NCBI GenBank assembly: GCA_950295325.1
Contig: OX485804.1
Coordinates: 23,312,001 to 23,376,000 of the forward strand
Reading direction: 5' to 3'
Origin: Polytrichum commune
Lineage: Eukaryota > Streptophyta > Polytrichopsida > Polytrichales > Polytrichaceae
Length of the DNA: 64,000 bases
In this document: one piece after another, positions 44,335-56,399 of the stretch
Numbering within the stretch: position 1 is the first letter of the stretch
How the letters are laid out: every line of letters begins with the position of its first letter
Program-made: the position numbers and the translations under genes
The notes under the pieces: model-generated
What the model was told of the DNA's origin: nothing
What the model saw: the letters and a program-made list of their open reading frames with translations, nothing else
Database searches by the model: none

Positions 44335-47215
44335 ATGGGGAGCAGAGGGTGCTATGGAGGGAACATTAGTGGGGTGGTGCTAGCTCTACTGGTGGCGGCT
44401 TGTGTGGTGCAACTAGTGAGTGTGGGTGATGCGCATTTCATCGTTCCCAGAAACATCAGGAAGCTGGCAGAAGGTCCAGGGAGTGGAAGTGTGCCTGAGT
44501 ACCTTGCGCCTCCTTTGAAACTGCATTACTACGAGAAGCAGTGTCCTGAGCTGGAAAGCATTGTGCAGACGGTGGTGGCGAAGTACTCCAAGTTGGACCC
44601 CACTAACCCTGGGCCTCTGCTTCGGTTGTTCTTCCACGACTGCTTTGTGCAGGGTTGTGACGGGTCCGTCCTGTTGAACTCCAGCCGGACTATTGTGGCG
44701 GAGAAGGATGCCGCCATCAATTTCAGCCTGACGGACTTCAACATCATCGACGAGATGAAGGCGGACTTGGAGGCGAAGTGCCCGGGGGTGGTGTCGTGTG
44801 CTGATGTGCTGGCTGTTACCGCTGTCTACTCCGTCCACCAGGTGAGCTGGGATGGGGTCATTTTGGTAACCAATCCGATCCTAATGATGCGACAGTGTTT
44901 AAGTGAGCTGTTCAGGTTTTTTGAGGGTCTGATTTCCTCATCAGATATTGATGGAACTGCGTGGTCTGGAAATTAGTGCAATTCATCATGAACACTGTTA
45001 TAGTGTTTGTCAAGGTTTTTGTCATGGAGGGCTAAGTCACTCTCTTTTTCATGGAATGTTGCATTGTTTTGTGCCTTTCCCAGTCAATGGATCTTGATGG
45101 AAATGCTCTGGAAGTAAGTTGCAAGTAAGTTGAAATCATCATGACATAATTGTATGAAATATTTTATTGTAATGGTTGTAAGGTCTTGGAAGGTTCATTC
45201 TTTGGTCTTTCCGAGTCATGAGATCTTGATAGAACAGCTCCTGGGGCATGAATCCAATTCATCTTTAATCATCCAATGAATCCAATTAATTTTACTCGAT
45301 TAATACTCTCTTTCCCTTCGAATGCAGTTGCATACTTTTGTTTTGCCTCATCTGGTCTAGACGGAACTGCTCTGGCAAGGAGCTCTGGAAAGGATTAGTT
45401 TAATAAAGCAAGACGTTGAATTGTTGTCTTAGAGGATTAGCTGTGTTTTTTTACCAAGGAATTTGGAATGTTGTTTTGTCTAGTTTCCTCGGATCTCGAT
45501 GGAACTGCTGTCTGGCAACCTAATACTCTGGAAAATATATCGTACTGCAAGTAGGAGCAAAGGCATGGAGGCATTCATTAAATTGGAACTTAAACCCTTT
45601 GAATTAATTGGGGGAATATTGCCTTACTTGACTCTTTTCAATCGATTGTTGCAATGCTCTTTTTCATTGATTATTACAATGCTCATTTTCCAGCTCGGTC
45701 AATCTGGAAAGTTATATTTAAACTGACGGATGAGGATGAAATTTCGTCTGGGGCTGCAGGCGGGTGGTCCACTGTATCCGATTGAACTGGGACGTAGGGA
45801 TGCACTCACTTCCTACGCTCCGAGCTCGGAGACTCAAATACCCGCCTTCAGTCTTAACGTGTCCGGCCTTTTGGAAGACTTGCACAATGTGGGCCTTGAC
45901 CTTGTCGACCTCGTCACTCTCTCCGGTGAGTAAGCTGAATGACCTAACACCCTACCTGCTGTTCTAATCTGTCTTGCCTGCTTTGTCGATCGGTCATTGA
46001 TTGCTTGAAGATTTTTCCCCATCGAACATATCCAAACTCAAATTCTTGGTTTTCTCGAGTATTTGCAAATCCGTGGGTGGTTACTCTCCCCCCAATCACT
46101 TTCAATGCGTGGTGTAGATTGATGAAATTTAGTTATTTCACAAAAGACGAGGGGACTGGTGTTGAGAGGAATCCATGGCTACCATTTGTGTCTGAATTAG
46201 AAAAGCCTTACCCTGTCGAACATCAGAGGCACTTCCACGATATATTTCTAAATTAGGGGTACTAACCACCCAGTATTAAAATTGAACAGTCTTAAATCTT
46301 TCGTGATGATGTGAAAGCACCTCCAGAACACCTACATCACTGTTACAGTAGCTATTAAATCGTTGCAGCAGCTCCGAATGGGGTTGTACTATAAACAATA
46401 ATCCATGCACGGGGTGCGCCAGCTATGTAGAGTATATAAACTGGTGTGCCATGTGGAGTAGAGCACCCAGAGGTAAATAATCAGAAGTGGTGTAATTGTG
46501 TCCTTCGCAACCGTTTCCTGTGCCCATTTGATTGTTACTGACTTTATGGTTTTGAGTTGTATTAGATAATTGTACTAAGCGTTGAACATAATTGGTTTTG
46601 TGTTATGTGTTAGGATTGGCTCGGTATGCCTATCTCAGTAACTGTTGCTTCGTACCCAAACCCAAATTGAGTCCTGATGTTGTTCAGTATTTGGGGTGAC
46701 ACCCTCTGCCAAATTGACTGTTACTGAGTAATTTGTGGTTTGGATTGTTGTGGTGTATTTGCGCAGGTGCGCACACAATCGGCCAAGGTCATTGCGCCAG
46801 CATTGTCGACCGGATCTACCCACACGTGGACCCCCAATACCAGGAACCTTATGGACGCGAACTCCTCGCCAACTGCACTGACAACGGCGCCCTCAAGGCC
46901 CCCAACTTCGACCCCAACACCCAGTTCTTCCAGGACCCCGTGACACCCCTCATTTTCGATAACCAGTACTTCAAGAATCTCGAGACCGGCTTGGGGCTGT
47001 TCACATCCGACAAATCTCTGTTCAATGACCCCCGGACAGTAGAACTGGTGAAGCGATACGCCAAGGACCAGAAGGCCTTCTTTGAGCAGTTTGGAATCTC
47101 ACTCAGGAAGATGGGCAAGATTGGGGTCCTCACGGGCACCCAGGGCCAGATCCGCAAGCAGTGCTGGGTGAGGAACTCCCACAATCAGGACCCAGCCATG
47201 GATCCCATCTCCTAA
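44335..47215 (+). CDS. PRX: class III secretory peroxidase 1 (3 exons, 373 aa)
   Basis: Haem peroxidase (donor:H2O2 oxidoreductase) of the cell wall or vacuole, acting in lignin/phenolic oxidation and defence. Exons 44,335-44,841, 45,760-45,925 and 46,767-47,215, with GT/AG borders and no stop. A signal peptide covers about residues 1-33 (VVLALLVAACVVQLVSVGDA). Distal haem pocket: RLFFHDCFVQGCDGSVLL. Proximal His: SGAHTIGQGHC. All eight structural cysteines of the family are present (QCP, HDC, GCD, KCP, SCAD, GHC, NCT, QCW). Normal length is 300-370, so it is complete. Intron 1 (918 bp) holds degenerate repeats. It is the tandem paralogue of the gene at 53,286. Confidence 0.95.
44937..45515 (+). 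repeat. degenerate ~130-bp repeats in peroxidase 1 intron 1
   Basis: The motif GATCTTGATGGAACTGCTCTGG or close variants recurs at about 44,945, 45,090, 45,230, 45,350 and 45,490. Each is preceded by TCATC/TCC-like and followed by GTGCAATTCATC-like text in some units. The same motif family is in intron 1 of peroxidase 2. Confidence 0.65.
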
Positions 47216-48084
47216 ACGTCATGCGTCAAATACTTAGTATGGACTATTAGGATTTCGTAAAACCTTGGGAAGGGAATTTTAATTGCCAAGGTGCGACATT
47301 CTTTTGGGAATAAAGCATCTGGATTGCCTAGATGAAGGCCTAGTATACAAGATAAGAATTGTCATCCCCGGCCTTGCTTAGAATGAGAGGGATATCATAT
47401 ATATAGTGCACTTGGATCAGAAAATGGCAAGAAGTTTAAACCTGGGTACTACCAAATTTTTGGTACCGCCGATCGTGTAGCCATATTAATGTTGTGAGTA
47501 TGGATGTTCTGAATATCAATGTAACTTACTTTGTGCTATGAATTGTGTTCTACTTCATCCAAATCCAACTTTGGACTGGTTTGGCAGACATCTCAATCCT
47601 TATTTTCATGTTGTGATGATGCTATGCTCTTGGGCCCGCGTTTGATGTGGAGTTAATACTGATTGGATGCCTCTCCCACCAAAGCCACCCAATTATCCTC
47701 CAGAAAATCCGCATACATTTGAAAATCCTTGGCAACGACACTGCCGATAAACTCGCCAAAATTTGGAGCTAACAAACCACCACAACGTATCACTCCTACG
47801 TAACGCAATACCACCCTCTTCTAGGACTCTAAAATACTCATCGGAATACTCACATACCACACCCATCCGACATCTGAATACCTACATACCAGAAAATTAT
47901 AATCGCCAACCCACGACCACAATCCTTCCCAATATCCATACGTAGCAAAATGGTTCAACAACCCCCTTGTCCACTCAAGCATGTTTAATTGCTTATGGTT
48001 ATCACCCAAATGCGCAAACGCTAAAATTACACAATCACTCGAACATTTCGAAGTGGGTTGGGACCACCAAAATGGCTAACTCAT
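47216..48084. other. 3' flank of peroxidase 1; no further gene seen
   Basis: A likely 3' UTR, resembling that of peroxidase 2 (GGGAATAAAGCATCTGG / GGGAATAAGGCTCTGG), gives way to unrecognised sequence. Confidence 0.5.
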
Positions 48085-48930
48085 TGTTGGAAATGTTGGA
48101 GACTACTTTATTCTACGACTTAGGGTTTCATCCTAGAGTAGTTCAGTCATTCAACAGTGTATATACAGTTCATCCGCAACTTCGAAGTCTAGACCCAGGA
48201 TGTGTATAAGAAGGAAGCCCCTTCTCCTTTTAATGTCACTCAATTTGATACACACGTGCCATAGAGCATAGTTGTTCTCAACATGGTATTAGAGCAAAGG
48301 AATCCTTGAAGCCTTGATTAGATAGGCGTAGCCATCAAAGTGTCGCCTCTTGGATCGAACTTAGTAGTTCTCAGTTTTTGGATAGGCATAGATATCAGAG
48401 TGATTGTGTCAAGTACCTCATAGTTCTAGGAGAAGGTCCTAGCTGTGGATTGGACAGTAAGAGACGTTTCAGAATCTATGAAGTTAGAAAGAACTTCTAA
48501 CTACGTGATCTGGAGCTACAAGATCAAGCTCATTTCTCATGCAGGGAAATAAATCCATGGAAGTACACTAAACCCACTTCAAGCGAAGCATCTGAGGGCA
48601 CGAGTGCTGGTTCTGGAGCATTAGGAGACGACATACTAATGCATAGGATACTTAGGATATCACAAGGACACTACGATGCTTCATCAACCCACACAATTCT
48701 CCAGCGGTAGACGTGACTACCACTGCACAAAGAATATCAGGGCATGTAGGATCATCCATGGAATGGTAAAGGGCTCGATCATTCTTCAGATGATACATTT
48801 TACAATGCCTTCAGTTGTTTGGAGGAAACTTCAAAGAGGGATGATCCTACAACGTTATCAGTTGTGTCATGTCTTTAAAGTGGTCACTGGTAAGATAAAA
48901 TGTTACCCAATTGACTTTGCATTTTAGAAT
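48085..48930 (+). mobile_element. Ty1/copia-type LTR, primer site and start of internal region
   Basis: A 199-bp LTR (48,085-48,283) with TGTTG/CAACA ends is followed at once by TGGTATTAGAGC, one mismatch from the initiator tRNA-Met primer site. That spacing is typical of plant copia elements. The following ~650 bp looks like eroded leader/gag. No protease, integrase, RT or second LTR was found, so the element is truncated. Confidence 0.72.
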
Positions 48931-49692
48931 ACCTATAATACAAGTTGGTCGGCACCTCACAACCATATGTTGCCTCCTAATTTCCCACCTTGTCCACAAA
49001 AATCAAGAGTTTCGTAGCTTAGTGGATAGCACTCCTCATTATGGAGGATGGTCAGTGTAGTTTAACTTTTGCAAAGGTGACTAACCCAATTTCATCAAGG
49101 TGGTGGCTCATCACCATGTCTTACTCACCCACTGAATTAGGACAATTGTGATGCCAATTAGGAACCAAAAATAGGTGGTTACCAATAGATCAAGGAAGTT
49201 AACTGAATTAGTCTCATGAACCTTAGGTCAATTTGAAGGGCAAAAAACTAAATGTAAACACTTTTAATTCTTTCTAAACCTTGACAAGTAAAAATCTTGT
49301 AAATCTATGGTAGCTTGCTAACTTGAAGGTTTGAATGTGAAAATATATCAATACTCAACATAATTTGGTCACACAAATAAGGGAGATTGTGTCCTTCAAT
49401 TAGAGATCAAGCCATACGGTCCTTGGTTGTTTTCCAAATCACAAAAATACTAGCCCATTCCAAAATAAATAAACTTATTTGACAAACAATCTCTCATTGT
49501 GTTTTGAAGTCTCTCTCCTTGTAAAAATGGCCTGATCAAAACAACACCAACACTAATGGATATGTTGCTATTGCCACACGATTGAAAGTGAGAACAGGAA
49601 AAACAATATTTACGATATGATACATTGCGGTGGACATCCCACTCGTGCCTAGAATTTTGATCATATTGTATCCACCTAGTCCAAAGCCATAA
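48931..49692. other. no gene seen
   Basis: A/T-rich sequence, possibly decayed retrotransposon, without recognisable motifs. Confidence 0.45.
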
Positions 49693-49918
49693 ACTACACT
49701 AATTATGATATTTAATGTCACTTACTATTTGGAACCACGCAACGCCATAATTGTTTACTGTACATCTCAGTTTTTTACCAACAAAGGTCGAATTAGTCTT
49801 TTTGGACATTATAGAACACTAACATCATTACTTCTTAGAAATTTAAATCAATAATAAATGATATAGGAATGTGTAACTCCAAATAATAAGTGACACTAAA
49901 TATCATATTTAATGGAGT
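49693..49918. mobile_element. MITE family M, copy 3 (best preserved)
   Basis: ~226 bp with ~40-bp inverted termini: left CTACACTAATTATGATATTT then AATGTCACTTACTATTTGGA; right is its inverse with few mismatches. Interior CCAACAAAGGTC as in the other copies. Confidence 0.82.
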
Positions 49919-50891
49919 TGGGTGCAAGCATGGTAAAGAGGACAACTCTTGATCTTTGCACAAGTCTAAGTGAAAGTGATTTAAAACAATGCGTATTGAC
50001 TTTGAATTTTGTAAAAATAAATCATTATTTTTTCTAAACGCATTGAATTACAAAACCAAATAATTTATGTAGACAAAATCAATCTCAAAAAAGTATACAT
50101 GTTTTAAAAGACGGTGCAAGTGGGTGTGCAAGTGGTGATATTGGACAAGTAATTGTCAAATTTTGCTTAAAATATGATAAAATTACATTGACTTCATGAG
50201 TTTTTACAAAAATATTTGATGATGACCTCGAGTGTACACATAATTAAAAGGAATAAAATAAAAGTTCAAACTAGTTAATGTCATGAAATTTATATCCAAA
50301 AGTAAATCTAGTCTTTTGCTTTTGAGCATTACTTTTTATTCATAATTTTTGAAGATCTCATCTTGGTGTACTACATTTTGAGTACCTAAAAAAATGATAG
50401 AGGTCACCATGAAACTATTAAATTAAACAACATCTTGCAACTACATCTAGACATTTGACCAAAAAATTATGGTTTAAAGATACCGGAGCACTTTTTTGAT
50501 GCACTTTACCATGCTTGCACCTAGCTAGTACAAAAACTTGTGAATCCCACTCCATGTAGAAAAAAGCTTGAGGAGATGCTTAAATGCTTTATGACAAATT
50601 ATTAAATTAGGTTCAACTTTGAAATGAAATTGTAGTTCAATTCAAACTTAAAGTTGATAAAATAATGTGAGTTGTCTCGGGCTACATGTTTTAGATGATT
50701 CGATGTCAAGATTACCTTCAAAGACCCAAAAACTAGAAATGAGTTAATCACATACCTATAGGAGGCATGATACATACAAATCAACATGATGGAAGAGAGA
50801 TACATAACATTATCAAGCATTGTGCATTTGTTCGTGTGAGCCTTAAGAATATAACCATGGAATGCCCCAACCTAGTGCAAATTCATACTTA
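49919..50891. other. no gene seen
   Basis: A/T-rich intergenic DNA without recognisable elements. Confidence 0.5.
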
Positions 50892-51930
50892 GGGCCGCTT
50901 TACACCTAGAGCCCAGGCCAATTCCCCTTGAGGTTGATTGCATGAAATTTCAGCCCCTTTTGGGTTGGAGGCCGGCCTCAACTACACATTATAATAAGAT
51001 TATTATGGAGGCCAATTTTTTTTGTATGTAAAGGCCTTAGGGCCAAGAAGCTAGGCAGATGCAATAAACTCAGGGAGTGCACTATTCATTAAAACCAAGC
51101 ATCACGTGCGTGCATGCCCCTTATTAAAATACCCCTGTATACATTTTATTTTTGCTAAAATCAAGCAATATACTTACAAATCTCATTGCTTCAAAATACA
51201 TTTCCATACGTACACAAAGGTCCAAAAACAAATACAGAAATTGTATATAACATGTGTACAAATGTTTGGAAATGCAAAAATATGGCCCTATTATATGTAT
51301 AATATCAAATCATGGATTTTTAGTTATAAAGTCGTTACTTAGTGGATGAAAAAACACATGATTCTTGGTCCAGGTCTGAGTTGAACGCGTAAACGCGTAA
51401 ATGCGTACTTTACATATATTTTTCTATAGCCTCATGTATATCTACTTCTTGCTTAATAGCAATATGTCTCTTGTACGTACATTTTGTACATGCTTGTTTT
51501 AAATAATACCCCTTTTGTGCACCCACGTGTATAAATACAATACTTGAACAGTGCACTCCCTGGGGGAATAAATCTAGCATAATCCAACGGATCTAGCATA
51601 ATCTAGCATAGAGCCGTTCATGTTTCCACATAATCCAATGAATATAGTTCGCTTTAAAAAACATATTTTATTAAAAAAAATTTTTTATTGAAATGTGACA
51701 TTGGCCCCGAGGCCAAGAATTGGCCCTTCATTTTGGGTGCACCCAATTCAACGAGCTTGGGCCGTGTCATACCATGCAATTTTTTGATTAAAAAATTCAT
51801 ACCACCAAATCGGCCCAATCTCTAGGTGTAAAAGGGTTAGGGCCGATTTCAGCCTTTTGACCAATCACAAGTGAGAATTTCAAGTCTCTTACACAACGAA
51901 TTGACCCAGCCTCTAAGTGTAAAGCGGCCC
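50892..51930. mobile_element. Tourist-like MITE, family A copy 2, carrying a nested MITE
   Basis: GGGCCGCTTTACACC at the left and its complement at the right, with TTA duplicated at 50,889-50,891 and 51,931-51,933. In reverse orientation it aligns with 3,406-3,937. The extra ~500 bp are explained by an insertion at about 51,069-51,565. Confidence 0.88.
51069..51565. mobile_element. MITE nested in the Tourist-like element
   Basis: Inverted ends CAGGGAGTGCACTATTCA (51,071) and TGAACAGTGCACTCCCTG (to 51,562), one mismatch. AATAAA flanks both sides a few bases out. The insertion is absent from copy 1 of the host MITE, which marks it as a separate mobile unit. hAT-like ends (CAGGG) are possible, but an 8-bp duplication is not clear. 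Confidence 0.78.
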
Positions 51931-51943
51931 TTAATAAGAGTCT

Positions 51944-52045
51944 CCTTGCACTCCGTTGGTCCCTAAAACATAGCGTGAAGCGAACTTAGACCGGCCCCCA
52001 CTTTTCCGCCAATGAGAACGCTTGAAGTGTAATGGCCACAGGCTC
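51944..52045. mobile_element. Tourist-like MITE family B, truncated copy
   Basis: Matches 10,975-11,075 (ACTCCGTTGGTCCCT, AGCGTGAAGCGAACTT, GCTTGAAGTGTAATG). The terminal inverted repeats are missing. Confidence 0.75.
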
Positions 52046-52644
52046 TCAGTCCCTTAAGGATCAAAAATGGATGTCACCAAAGGAAAGGTGTTACACTAAA
52101 GGCCTGAGTACCTTATTAACACAAGCCTTTCTATTCAGCAATACATCATGATTCATGCCTTGTGACAGCTCCTGGATGTGGCGCATAGCATTGGTCCCTT
52201 TCAGGCATTTAGCTAACCTACCTTATTTTAGGCAATCTTATTTTAGGCAATTGCATTCATGCGCTTCGAGCACGAGCACTCGTTCAGGGTGAAGTTATGA
52301 ATAAAATATCTAATCAGCAAGGTGCCTGGCCGGAAACATAGGTGCTAACACTCTTATTAATGGTTGTAACCCTGAAGGGCGTGGAAAAGTTTATTCAAGA
52401 AATCCATTCTCTCATGCCATAGCCGGCATGTGCTAGGCTTGCACCGTGCATCTTGCTTCCTGTTGTATGTAACTTAAATTAACTTCTCTAGCTCATCAGG
52501 AAATTTGAGGTCGTATATAGGTCATTTCCATCGGTGCAGTTTGGCAGCAATGTTTGCTCAACAATTCCTACTCAACTTATACACAAGCAAGTTTCTGCTG
52601 ATCAGTGCACTCTGTCCACCGGTGCTCATGATCATACTAAAACT
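52046..52644. other. no gene seen upstream of peroxidase 2
   Basis: Unremarkable sequence between MITE debris and the peroxidase 2 upstream region. Confidence 0.5.
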
Positions 52645-53285
52645 ATTGGTCAATGCTTGGGAGTTGGAGTAATAGTAGCAGGAGTGTAGCTTGGATCATT
52701 ATCGTCATCGTCTCCCTCACAACACTTTTGTCTTGAACATTGGAGGAAGAATTAGCTGAGTTTGCAGGCCAGATTCACACCCAGTCCTACCACTACGAGG
52801 TCAATGACACCCGTAGAATCTTCTTAAAAATTAGGTTAGCTTCAGCACCTAGATCAAAGTCTAGGACTGTATGTTAGCTCATCAGTTTAAAGTACATCTG
52901 TACGACAACTCCTACATACATTTCCCAACTTGTTCCTGCATTTCTTCCACCAGGGATCATAAGTGTTGATCAATAGAAAATATTTCATCATCAGGACTCT
53001 CCAGCTCATCTCATCCAACAAACTTTGTGGCTTTCTACGTCTTCTTGGCGAGTTTTCGCAGCACATTGTCAGGTGCCTTATCAGGCAGCGAGTTGCTGCA
53101 AGTTTTCGAGATTGGTTCCATCCTGTTCAGTGCTGTTCCTGCAGGAATTCGTATACATAAGTCTAGGTGCCAGAACAGATCCCCTAGTTCACTCCCGGTC
53201 CTACCCAGAGCACACCAAGAGGACCAATCGAATCCATTTGTGAAAAATGTTGGGTTAGTGGGATAATCGATCAGGTAGCTTCACA
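52645..53285 (+). promoter_or_regulatory. promoter and 5' leader of peroxidase 2
   Basis: ATTGGTCAATGCTTGGGAGT at 52,645-52,664 is identical to the block upstream of peroxidase 1. TATA-like GTATACATAAG begins at 53,151, followed by TCTAGGTGCCAG and a leader ending GATCAGGTAGCTTCACA. The leader is homologous to that of peroxidase 1 throughout. Confidence 0.68.
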
Positions 53286-56200
53286 ATGGGAAGCAGTCGG
53301 TGCTGTGGAGGACATATAGGTGGGGTGGTTCTAGCTTTAGTGGTGATGGCCAGTGTGGTGCAACTAGCGCTTGTAGCTGATGCGCATTTCATCATTCCCA
53401 GAAACAACAGGAATCTGGCAGAAGATTCAGAGATTGGAAGTGTGCCTGAATATCTTGCGCCCCCTTTGAAGCTACATTATTACAAGAAGCAGTGTCCTGA
53501 GCTGGAACACATTGTGAAGAAGGTGGTGAGGAAGTACTCCAAGTTGGACCCCACTAACCCTGGGCCTCTGCTTCGGTTATTCTTCCACGACTGCTTTGTG
53601 CAGGGTTGTGATGGGTCCGTCCTGTTGAATTCCAGCCGGAGTAGTGTGGCGGAGAAGGATGCCGCCATCAACTCCAGCCTGGGCGACTTCAACGTCATCG
53701 ACGAGATGAAGGAGGAGTTGGAGGAGAAGTGCCCGGGGGTGGTGTCGTGCGCAGATGTGCTGGCTGTCACCGCTGTCTACTCCATCCATCAGGTATGTAT
53801 GCGATGATCATCTACTTCATACCCAATGTAATTTTACAGCAATGAGAGTATTCAGTGGTGAGCTGAAGCTGCAACTTTTTATAAATTTTCGGGAGTCTAA
53901 TGTCCTCATCAGATCTCGATGGACGTGCTGGAGAAGTAGTGCAATTCATCAAGATATTACGTAAGAGTGACATTGCAATGTTGTGACCCTTTGTGTTGGG
54001 CAGGTTTAACTCGATCTTCTTTTTATCGAATGTTGCATTGTTCTTTCTGTGTCTCTCCGAGTCATCAGATCTTGATGGAGAAGTTGCTGGGAAATCAATT
54101 AGTGCAATTTGATCATCAAGACAGTACTCTTCTTTTTTATTTTTTCCTCATCTGTTCTTGACGAAACTGCTCTGAAATTCTTCGAGTGAAAATCATCAGG
54201 ACATTACTATGAGTGACATTGAAAAGTTAACCTTTTCTCTGAGGGTTGAATTCCCTCTTAATCTATCGGAAGTTGCATACTTTGTTGTGTTTGTGTCTTT
54301 ACGAGTCAGATGATCTTCATCGAACTGCTTGCTCGAAATGAGTGCATCATTAAGACATTATAGAAGATATTGAAAGGATGTTTACCCTAATTTCTTGTCT
54401 TGGAGGCTCTGTCAAGTTACTCTCTTATCCGTCCGTTGAGGTTGGATTGTACTGGAAGTAATTTCAGTGCAATTCGAATGCTGGAATGTTGACTGGAATG
54501 TTAGCCAGCTTCGCCTTGTTTTCAACGAATGCTGCAACGTGAATCCTTTTCTAGCTCGCTCGATCGATCTGGATATGGAAGTATAATTAGATCTAAACTG
54601 ACAGGCGATACTTTAATTCTCTTCCGTGACTGCAGGCGGGTGGTCCACTGTATCCGATTGAGCTGGGACGCAAGGATGCACTCACTTCCTACGCTCTAAG
54701 CTCCCAAACTTTCTTGCCCGCCTTCACTCTTAACGTGTCCGGCCTTTTGCAAGACTTCCAAAATGTGGGCCTTGACCTAGTCGATCTCGTCGCTCTCTCT
54801 GGTCAGTGATTTCATTACCTAATGCCCTAAACCTGCTGCTCAAATTCCTCTCACCTACTTTCTCAGATGCTGGATATTCAATGTCGCTCATTCTTGCTTT
54901 AAACGAGTGATTTGCACCGGATCCATTCATTTCCAAACCCTAATTTTTGATGTTCTGGAGTGTTTGCAAACCCTCTTCTTTAGCACTGTATTTGTTTCTG
55001 ATTCCCTATCAATGCTCATATATTGAATTGATGATTTGTTATTTCACAAAAGACAAGCAACATGGTTGCGAAGAAGGTGCATTTAAGAGGAATCCATTGA
55101 TAATACCATTTGTGTCTGAATGAGAAAAGAATTATCACAGTGCTAATTGTCGTCTTTAGAGTTGGTTAGAAGCTACTTCCTCTAAAGCAGCAATGTATAA
55201 GCAAATCTACTATAAATCGCCACCCAGTGATTGCAAGATTTTTTATGTAGGTGGTTGATAAATTATTTCATGCTCCACACTAAATCAGATGTAGGTAGTG
55301 TACTTGTTTCATTCCTAAACCCAAACTCTTGATGTTCTTGAGTAGCCATACCTTTGGGGCTTCAAATGTATGGTAGAGGTACATTGTGTTGCATACCTTC
55401 AACCAGGACCAACTCCATCCAACACTACGTATGGCTCCACATGTTAAATACATAGTGTTTTTTTTTTAAGGTTCTCCAACTTCGACATTCAACAACGAAA
55501 CACAGTGTTGCATTAGGAAATGTGCGATGAAGCATCAGCGGAAATTGGATAGGAAATTGGACCTCTCATTTTTTGGTTATGGTTCTCGGAAGTGCATGTT
55601 TGTTCATTCCTTAATTGAATGCATGAGTCCTCCCAGTTGTGTTCACTATTTAGTGTGGAGTAATGGTTGAAATTTGAAGGAATGGTATAATCTATTTTAA
55701 ACGTGCGTCTTTGAATGGTGTTTGTTCTCTGATCCTCACCTTACCACCCACCAATCTAACATAGGTATTTGATTGAGAACACCCGTATACCTTATGTGTT
55801 GAGTTTGAGTATGCCTCAGTAACTGTTGCTTCATTCCCAAAACCCAAATCGAGTCCTGATGTTGTTGAGTGTTTGGTATGAAACCCTCTGCCAAATTGAA
55901 TGTTTCTGATTAATTTGTGGTTTTGGATTGTCTTGGATGAATCTGCACAGGTGCGCACACAATTGGCCAAGGTCACTGCTCCAGCATTAGCGACCGGATC
56001 TACCCACACGTGGACCCCCATTACCAGGAACCTTATGGACGCGAACTCCTCGCCAACTGCACTGACAACGGCGCCCTCAAGGCCCCCCACTTCGACCCCA
56101 ACACCCAGTTCTTCCAAGACCCCGTGACACCCCTCAAATTCGATAACCAGTACTTCAAGAACCTCGAGACCGGCTTGGGGCTGTTCACATCCGACAAATC

Positions 56201-56399
56201 TCTGTTCAACGACCACCGGACAGTAGAACTGGTGAAGCGGTTCGCCAAGGACCAGAAGGCCTTCTTTGAGCAGTTTGGAATTTCACTCAGAAAGATGGGC
56301 AAGATTGGGGTCCTCACGGGCACCCAGGGCCAGATCCGCAAGCAGTGTTGGGTGAGGAACTCCCATTATCAAGACCCCGCCATGGATCCCACCTCCTAA
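53286..56399 (+). CDS. PRX: class III secretory peroxidase 2 (3 exons, 373 aa)
   Basis: Tandem paralogue of the gene at 44,335. Exons 53,286-53,792, 54,636-54,801 and 55,951-56,399 are exactly the same lengths (507, 166 and 449 nt) and all borders are GT/AG. It keeps the signal peptide (VVLALVVMASVVQLALVADA), distal RLFFHDCFVQGCDGSVLL, proximal SGAHTIGQGHC and all eight cysteines. Differences are scattered substitutions (for example SSSVAEKDAAINSSLGDFNV), most in exon 1 and exon 2. Intron 2 is longer (1,149 bp) and contains a ~320-bp dispersed repeat. The protein appears fully functional; role as for its neighbour. Confidence 0.95.
53900..54560 (+). repeat. degenerate ~130-150-bp repeats in peroxidase 2 intron 1
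   Basis: Variants of CATCAGATCTTGATGGA recur near 53,910, 54,063, 54,150 and 54,305, as in peroxidase 1 intron 1. The repeat array therefore predates the gene duplication. Confidence 0.6.
55450..55775 (+). repeat. dispersed repeat in peroxidase 2 intron 2 (partner at 63,395-63,705)
   Basis: Shares GTGTTGCATTAG, GATGAAGCATCAG, AAAGTGCATGTTTGTT-like and TTGATCCTCACC-like blocks, in order, with 63,395-63,705. Non-coding, same orientation. Confidence 0.72.
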
